Positions 58,678-64,000 of a stretch of 64,000 nucleotides of DNA are shown here, one piece after another. The position numbers were made by a program, and so were the translations under genes. Below the pieces are notes generated by a model. The model was given only the letters and a program-made list of their open reading frames with translations. It searched no databases and was not told the DNA's origin. Position 1 is the stretch's first letter. Each line of letters starts with the position of its first letter. Source of the DNA: Saccharicrinis fermentans DSM 9555 = JCM 21142 (GTDB taxonomy: Bacteria; Bacteroidota; Bacteroidia; Bacteroidales; Marinilabiliaceae); assembly GCF_000517085.1 (NCBI RefSeq), contig NZ_KI912107.1:930398-994397 (forward strand). Direction: 5' to 3'.

Positions 58678-60201
58678 ATGAAAAAGAATAAGTTTCTCTT
58701 ATCAATTTTATTGTTTTTTTTATGTTTGTGTTTTCAATCTTTAAGAGCACAAACTACGAAAATAAGAAAGTCTCAACCAAATATTCTGGTTATACTATGC
58801 GATGATCTGGGTTATGGAGATGTGGGCTTTAACGGTTCTGTTGATATTAATACACCTTCGCTGGATAAGTTGGCTAAGAATGGAACAATATTAAATGCAG
58901 CCTATGTTACCCATCCCTTTTGTGGTCCTAGCCGTGCATCTATTATGACAGGGCGCTACCCGCATCATATTGGTACTCCATACAATTTAAGAGACGTGGG
59001 CGTAAGGATAGATAAAGGAGTTCCTAAAGAGGAGCTTTTTATGAGCGAAATGTTGCAAAAAGCTGGATATTATACAGCAGCAATAGGTAAGTGGCACATG
59101 GGTTGGGCATCTGGTTTTCGGCCGAATGAAAGAGGGTTTGATGAGTTTTACGGCTTTTTGGCTGGAGGCCATGAATATTTTCCGCAACGATTTATACCTG
59201 CCTATGAAAAACAACGTGCTGCTGGTGTATATCCCATTAGAGAGTATATTAAGCCTCTTTTGCATAATGATAAAGAGGTGGCTGAAAAGGAATATCTGAC
59301 AGATGCATTTACTAGGGAAGCGATTAGTGTCATTAAGAAATCTGAAAAGCAAGAAAATCCCTTTTTTCTATATTTGGCTTACAATGCTCCTCATACTCCA
59401 TTGCAAGCTAAAGATGAGGATCTTCAGAAATTTTCTCATATAAAGGATAAGAAACGTCAAACCTATGCTGCAATGGTTTATGCGGTTGATAGAGGTGTGA
59501 AAAATATTGTAGCTGCTTTAAAAGAAACGAATCAATTTGATAATACCTTGATTGTGTTTTTTAGCGATAATGGAGGTAGTGTAGATCATGGAGCCAGCAA
59601 TGCACCATTGAAAGGGACAAAAGGAGATACCTGGGAGGGTGGTTTTAGAACACCTATGTTCTTTCATTGGCCAAATCGTATTTTGGCTGGAAAAAAAGTG
59701 GATACACCTGTTTCAGCATTGGATTTATTCCCTACTTTCGCCCATCTGGCAGGTGCGAAATTACCAAAATCAAAGAAATTGGATGGTTTAAACCTGGCAC
59801 CAGTCTTATTTGATAAGAATGAAGACTCATTTAAACAAAGAATGATATTTTCGTTGCGTTACCGTGAAGGATATTGTGATGTGGGCGCTCGCAAAGGGGA
59901 TTGGAAAATTGTTCGTATGGCCAATGAGCCTTGGTTATTAATTAATATCAAAAAAGATATGAAGGAACAAAGCAATTCAATAAGACGATATCCTGAAATT
60001 TTTGAACAGATGATAGCCGAAACCAAAAAATGGAGTGAAAGTCATGTTAAACCATTGTGGTATTATTCGGCTAAAGATGAACAACTATGGAATGACGGTA
60101 TATTGCCCGGTTATAAACAGACTTTTGAGACAGAGATTCTAGAACAGGCTCCTCTTGATTATGTAAATAAAAAGGAAAAAGTGTTAGAGAGTAGAAAATA
60201 A
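58678..60201 (+). CDS. S1 family sulfatase
   Basis: A 507-residue secreted protein with a signal peptide (about 1-25, ending SLRAQ). LCDDLGYGDVG supplies the first metal ligands, and the formylglycine motif C-G-P-S-R lies at 82-86. GKWHMGW and FFSDNGGSVDHGASN supply the other metal and sulfate-binding parts, and GTKGDTWEGGFRTP is typical of arylsulfatases. The C-terminal part reads RKGDWKIVRMANEPW. It is not close to the sulfatase before it, so the pair probably removes two different sulfates. Carrageenan S1_19 is one possible group, but I cannot fix it. Confidence 0.9.
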   Translation: MKKNKFLLSILLFFLCLCFQSLRAQTTKIRKSQPNILVILCDDLGYGDVGFNGSVDINTPSLDKLAKNGTILNAAYVTHPFCGPSRASIMTGRYPHHIGTPYNLRDVGVRIDKGVPKEELFMSEMLQKAGYYTAAIGKWHMGWASGFRPNERGFDEFYGFLAGGHEYFPQRFIPAYEKQRAAGVYPIREYIKPLLHNDKEVAEKEYLTDAFTREAISVIKKSEKQENPFFLYLAYNAPHTPLQAKDEDLQKFSHIKDKKRQTYAAMVYAVDRGVKNIVAALKETNQFDNTLIVFFSDNGGSVDHGASNAPLKGTKGDTWEGGFRTPMFFHWPNRILAGKKVDTPVSALDLFPTFAHLAGAKLPKSKKLDGLNLAPVLFDKNEDSFKQRMIFSLRYREGYCDVGARKGDWKIVRMANEPWLLINIKKDMKEQSNSIRRYPEIFEQMIAETKKWSESHVKPLWYYSAKDEQLWNDGILPGYKQTFETEILEQAPLDYVNKKEKVLESRK

Positions 60202-60202
60202 A

Positions 60203-60239
60203 TAAAAAAGGAGTTGCCTAAGGGGAACTCCTTTTTTAT
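60203..60239 (+). terminator. terminator after the sulfatase pair
   Basis: AAAAAAGGAGTT and AACTCCTTTTTT form a 12-bp stem with the tail built into the arm; it can act on both strands. Confidence 0.88.
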
Positions 60240-60518
60240 TCTTGATATTTCTGTGTCTTTATTTTTTTGAATTTCTATTAAAGTATTGACTTGTTTTATT
60301 TGCACATGTGCGATAACCGTATTGTGCTTCCCCTCCCTTTTGTTTTGATGTATTAGAACTTAGGCATACGATTTATTAAATGTGTTTCTCAAACCAGATT
60401 TAATATTGGGACCATGCCTATGTGTAAGTTCTAGGCAGTAAAAGAGATGTCATTGACGTATGTTAAATGACAGTTCATAGAAAGTGCTTGTTGTATAGGA
60501 TAAAATGATGTTATAAGA
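60240..60518. other. gene-free stretch before SusC3 promoter
   Basis: AT-rich with no credible ORF, repeat or RNA gene recognised. Confidence 0.5.
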
Positions 60519-60563
60519 AGGTAAGATTAGTAAACTAATTATAGCAATATAGATGCATCTTTG
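60519..60563 (+). promoter_or_regulatory. SusC3 promoter with AGGTAAGAT box
   Basis: AGGTAAGAT at 60519-60527 is 41 bases before the TTTG of CATCTTTG (60556-60563). It matches the layout at 14081, 30809 and 36311 with a weaker box. Confidence 0.45.
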
Positions 60564-60739
60564 TTAGGTTGATGAAGGTTGTATTTGTATGATGTTTAGG
60601 TTGTTAGTGGATGGTAGTGGGGTGTATATGCGCCTATTAGAGCGTCTTCATTTTTGTGGAATGTATTTTTTGATAGACTTAAAATTAGTGTGATAGTTTA
60701 ATATTTCTAAGAAGTGTAATGTGAAAAATAAATCAATTT

Positions 60740-63700
60740 ATGAAAAGTAGAGTTATGAATGTTGTAAAGCAGGTGACAAAACGATGTGTGGTTTTTACTA
60801 TAGGTATTTTGTTGTTCTTCAGCTCTGTTTTGTTGGCTCAAGATATGAAGGTCGGTGGAGTAATTACTGACTCCTCCAATGGGGAAGCTATTCCCGGTGT
60901 CACTGTTGTAAAAAAGGGTACTGCTATAGGTACCATATCTGACATTGAAGGCAAATACAGCATTTCGGTAAGTAAAGGAGATGTATTGTTATATAGTTTT
61001 ATTGGGATGAAAAGCCAGGAGATTATAGTGTCCAAACCAGTACAAAATATTCAATTAGCTCCCGAGTTAATTGGTCTTGATGAGGTAGTAGCTATCGGAT
61101 ATGGAAGTGTTAAAAAGAAGGAGTTAACTGGGGCAGTAGCTCAGATACCATCAGAATCAATTGAAAAAATTGTGACTTCTGATTTAGGGAATGCCATTCA
61201 AGGTTTGGTAGCTGGTGTTAATGTTAGCGCATCATCTGGACAACCTGGGGAGAGTTCTGGAATATTAATTCGAGGGATAACCTCAATAGAAGGCGGTAAT
61301 ACGCCTCTGTTTGTCGTGGATGGAGTTCCTCAAGAGAGTGATCCCCGTTTGAGTACAAACGAAATAGAGACTATTGATATTTTAAAAGATGCAGCATCTT
61401 GTGCTATTTATGGGACTCGTGGTGCAGCAGGTGTTATACTCATCACCACAAAACAAGGTAGAGCAGGGTCAATGAAGATAGGCATAGATGCTAGCTATGG
61501 TATTCAGGATATTCGTTCAGGTACACCGTTGATGAATTCTTCTGAACAGGTATATGCCGATATACTTGAAATGAATAATATTTATGATGGTGTATCTGGA
61601 ATGGATGATAATATCAGACTTGCTATGCTGCGAAGTCCATATTATTTTCAGTACAATACTGATATCTCAGATGCTGTATTTATTGATAATGCTGTCGTTG
61701 AAGATTATAATCTGAATTTATCTGGCGGAACTAAGGATATGTCTTATAATGTTACTGTTGGCTATTTTAATCAAGAAGGAGTGGTCATCAACTCAGGATT
61801 TGAACGTCTCAATACACGAATTAATACGATCTACAAGCATAATAAATGGCAGATAAATGCGGCTGTTGGCATTTCACTGGAAGAAACGGGTTATTCGCCG
61901 GGAGGTATCATCACTCAAGCGATTAAATATCATCCTACAAATCAAAGTCTGGATTTTTCTAGCGATGATCCTATTTATGCACCTGGAGATCATGAGTCCT
62001 TAAATGTCAATTGGGTGCTTGATACTTTTAAAGATATCAACAAAAAATCGCGAAATAAGTCATTTGGAAATATTAATGTTAAATACAAACTGTTTAATAG
62101 TCTGGAGTTAAATGCAAGAGTTGCAGTAAATGCAATGAATGACTATCAAAAGCGTTTTAGTCCTTTTTCCGAAGTGTATAATGCCGAAGGAGAATTAACA
62201 AGTGATCAAATTAGAGATAGTTATGTTCAGAATGACGCAGGTAAAAATCGTTCTTATAATGCAAATATAGGAGCTACTTATCGTACATCATTTCATCATC
62301 ATAACCTTACTATGTACGGAGGAAGTTCGCTGGAGAAATATACCTACGAAAGTTTCCGTGCGTCTCAGGATGGGGTTCAGAATAATGATATCCAGGTTTT
62401 AGATGGTGCAGTAGCGAATCCATATGCCAGTTCATTGAGTAATGATTATACGAATAAGTTGATAGGATTTATAGGACGGGTTCAGTATAATTATAAACAA
62501 AAATATTTATTGAGTGCTAGTGTTCGGCATGATGGATCGTCTAAGTTTGCGGAGGAAAATACTTGGGGAACTTTTCCTTCAGCATCTGTAGCATGGAACC
62601 TTTCTGATGAACATTTTTTTAATGGTTTAAAGGGTACCATTAACTCTTTAAAACTTAGGTTAAGTTATGGAGAAGTGGGGAATCAAAGTTTTGAACCATA
62701 TTCTTATTCGGCAGGGATTGTAAGTGGTACCGATTATGTTTTTGGGGGGGAACAAAGCTATGGATTAGCCCAAACTAGTTTTGCGAATGCAAATGTAAAA
62801 TGGGAAACTTCTATTCAATCCAATGTGGGTTTTGATATGGCTCTATTGAATAATAAAATCACTTTAACTGTTGAATACTACAAGACCAGTAAAGAAGATA
62901 TGTTGATGCCCATTGAAGTGGCAGGTTCAAACGGCTCATTACCCAATGTCCAAATGGAAAATTTTACTGATCCAGAGGTGATACTGAATGTGGGTGACAT
63001 GACCAACCAAGGGATTGAATTGGCCTTGCGTTACAAAGCAAAAACGGGAAAAGTAAATTGGACTGTGAGTGGCACCTTCTCGACGAACAACAATGAAGTT
63101 ACCAAAATAAACGGACTGAAGAGATTTACTTTGTTGGATGATAGTGGTTTAATTGCAGGTAAGAAAACTCAATCGCAGGTGACAGCCATTGCTGAAGGAT
63201 ATGAAGCAGGTGCTTTCTTTTTGTTTAGGACAGGAGGTGTCATTAAGACAGTTGAGCAGTTGGCGGAATATCAGCAAATTGATCCTACTGCAGAAATGGG
63301 AGATCTTATATATATGGATATGGATGGAGACCATGCGATAACTGATAATGACCGACAATATGGAGGCAGTGGATTACCTGAGTATGAAGCAGGATTGAAT
63401 ATAACAGCTATTTACAAAGGTTTTGATTTTTCAATGCAGTGGTATTCGGCTGTGGGGCATGAGATAATGAATGGAGCTAAAGCTACAGCTTATGCTTGGA
63501 GCAGACACCGAGATATGACTTCGCAATGGAGTCCTATCAATCTTAATTCTGATATTCCTGCCTATAGAGGTGAACCAGGTACCCATTCTAATTACAATGG
63601 TTATACTGATTTGTGGCTGGAGGATGGTAGTTATGTTAGATTAAAAAATGTGACTTTGGGTTATTCATTGCCACAACGATGGATCCAAAAGATGAATATC

Positions 63701-63862
63701 TCCAAATGTCGTTTATACGTATCTGCAAAAAATCCTTTAACGATAACTCATTACGAAGGATATGACCCAGAGGTAGGAGGTAGTGTGACCAATAGAGGTT
63801 TGGATAAAGGAAATTATCCAGTTACTTCTCTTTATTCAGTAGGATTAAATCTAAAATTTTAA
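60740..63862 (+). CDS. susC: SusC-type TonB-dependent transporter 3
   Basis: The 1040-residue protein has a signal peptide (about 1-34, ending VLLAQ) and a carboxypeptidase-D-like domain (VGGVITDSSNGEAIPGVTV). The plug starts LDEVVAIGYGSVKKKELTGA and the barrel ends SVGLNLKF. It is a close copy of SusC2 (49209), with most differences in barrel loops, where substrate specificity is set. Its SusD starts 11 bases after the stop, as in the SusCD2 pair. Confidence 0.95.
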   Translation: MKSRVMNVVKQVTKRCVVFTIGILLFFSSVLLAQDMKVGGVITDSSNGEAIPGVTVVKKGTAIGTISDIEGKYSISVSKGDVLLYSFIGMKSQEIIVSKPVQNIQLAPELIGLDEVVAIGYGSVKKKELTGAVAQIPSESIEKIVTSDLGNAIQGLVAGVNVSASSGQPGESSGILIRGITSIEGGNTPLFVVDGVPQESDPRLSTNEIETIDILKDAASCAIYGTRGAAGVILITTKQGRAGSMKIGIDASYGIQDIRSGTPLMNSSEQVYADILEMNNIYDGVSGMDDNIRLAMLRSPYYFQYNTDISDAVFIDNAVVEDYNLNLSGGTKDMSYNVTVGYFNQEGVVINSGFERLNTRINTIYKHNKWQINAAVGISLEETGYSPGGIITQAIKYHPTNQSLDFSSDDPIYAPGDHESLNVNWVLDTFKDINKKSRNKSFGNINVKYKLFNSLELNARVAVNAMNDYQKRFSPFSEVYNAEGELTSDQIRDSYVQNDAGKNRSYNANIGATYRTSFHHHNLTMYGGSSLEKYTYESFRASQDGVQNNDIQVLDGAVANPYASSLSNDYTNKLIGFIGRVQYNYKQKYLLSASVRHDGSSKFAEENTWGTFPSASVAWNLSDEHFFNGLKGTINSLKLRLSYGEVGNQSFEPYSYSAGIVSGTDYVFGGEQSYGLAQTSFANANVKWETSIQSNVGFDMALLNNKITLTVEYYKTSKEDMLMPIEVAGSNGSLPNVQMENFTDPEVILNVGDMTNQGIELALRYKAKTGKVNWTVSGTFSTNNNEVTKINGLKRFTLLDDSGLIAGKKTQSQVTAIAEGYEAGAFFLFRTGGVIKTVEQLAEYQQIDPTAEMGDLIYMDMDGDHAITDNDRQYGGSGLPEYEAGLNITAIYKGFDFSMQWYSAVGHEIMNGAKATAYAWSRHRDMTSQWSPINLNSDIPAYRGEPGTHSNYNGYTDLWLEDGSYVRLKNVTLGYSLPQRWIQKMNISKCRLYVSAKNPLTITHYEGYDPEVGGSVTNRGLDKGNYPVTSLYSVGLNLKF

Positions 63863-63873
63863 ATAAGGCTAAA

Positions 63874-64000
63874 ATGAAAATTAGAATATACAATTATTTT
63901 GCTATATGCATGGTATTTGCTTTTTCTTCTTGTACAGACTGGTTACAAGAAAGAAATCCAAATATGACAGATAAAGATTCGTATTGGGCTACTTTAGATC
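63874..64000 (+). CDS. susD: SusD-type lipoprotein 3 (5' part, cut by window edge)
   Basis: ATG 63874 opens a frame to the end of the window (42 codons). The signal ends VFAFSSC, followed by TDWLQERNPNMTDKDSYW, which closely matches the start of SusD2 (NDWLEETNPN...SDSYW). It is the partner of SusC3; the rest lies outside the window. Confidence 0.88.
   Translation, partial: MKIRIYNYFAICMVFAFSSCTDWLQERNPNMTDKDSYWATLD

Overview
The window comes from an AT-rich member of the Bacteroidota, probably marine. Evidence: three SusC/SusD pairs, TAnnTTTG-type -7 promoter boxes, many outer-membrane lipoprotein signals, and a type IX secretion (T9SS) C-terminal domain. Almost every gene is on the + strand. 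Nearly the whole window is one large polysaccharide utilization locus for a sulfated, anhydro-galactose-containing red-algal galactan. Carrageenan is by far the best fit: a GH82-like (iota-carrageenase-type) protein, a GH16 with the ExDxxE site, two GH127 enzymes, a GH42-like and a GH110 enzyme, six S1 sulfatases, and a complete 3,6-anhydro-D-galactose (Dau-type) pathway. No GH117, GH50 or GH86 agar/porphyran enzyme was seen.

Layout. 1-353: end of a surface lipoprotein. 585-3539: SGNH esterase and a sulfatase (the first with a homopolymer frameshift in its signal peptide, the second with an in-frame TAG near its end). 3642-13664: operon GH2 / sulfatase / GH82-like / sulfatase / GH2. 13965-15799: one GH16 gene bracketed by a 70-bp direct repeat. 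15961-24713: operon of a Tat FAD oxidoreductase, a protein with a flavinylation-like motif, an SGNH esterase, a RhaT-type sugar transporter, and the anhydrosugar enzymes cycloisomerase, dehydrogenase and aldolase. 24861-29294: sugar kinase and LacZ-type GH2. 29441-30524: AraC regulator, the only regulator seen. 30809-35885: SusC1/SusD1. 35981-36255: probable group II intron fragment. 36563-44299: two GH127 paralogues, a sulfatase and a second FAD oxidoreductase. 44513-49047: GH42-like and GH110 enzymes. 49209-56355: SusC2/SusD2 and two surface lipoproteins. 56881-60201: two sulfatases. 60740-64000: SusC3 and the start of SusD3.

How it works together (inference from family knowledge): secreted GH16 and GH82-like enzymes cut the polymer, SusCD pairs import oligosaccharides, periplasmic sulfatases strip sulfate, GH127 removes terminal anhydrogalactose, and GH2/GH42-like/GH110 enzymes release galactose. 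The transporter brings the anhydrosugar into the cytoplasm, where dehydrogenase, cycloisomerase, kinase and aldolase turn it into pyruvate and glyceraldehyde-3-phosphate.

The most unusual finds are non-coding. A structured ~90-bp 5' leader is repeated in front of at least five transcription units (3642, 15961, 24861, 29575, 56881). It has a long stem interrupted by a GA/GA internal loop, an inner CATAC...GTATG hairpin, and a 15-codon ORF in three copies. Five other promoters share AGGT(T)AA placed a fixed distance before the -7 box.
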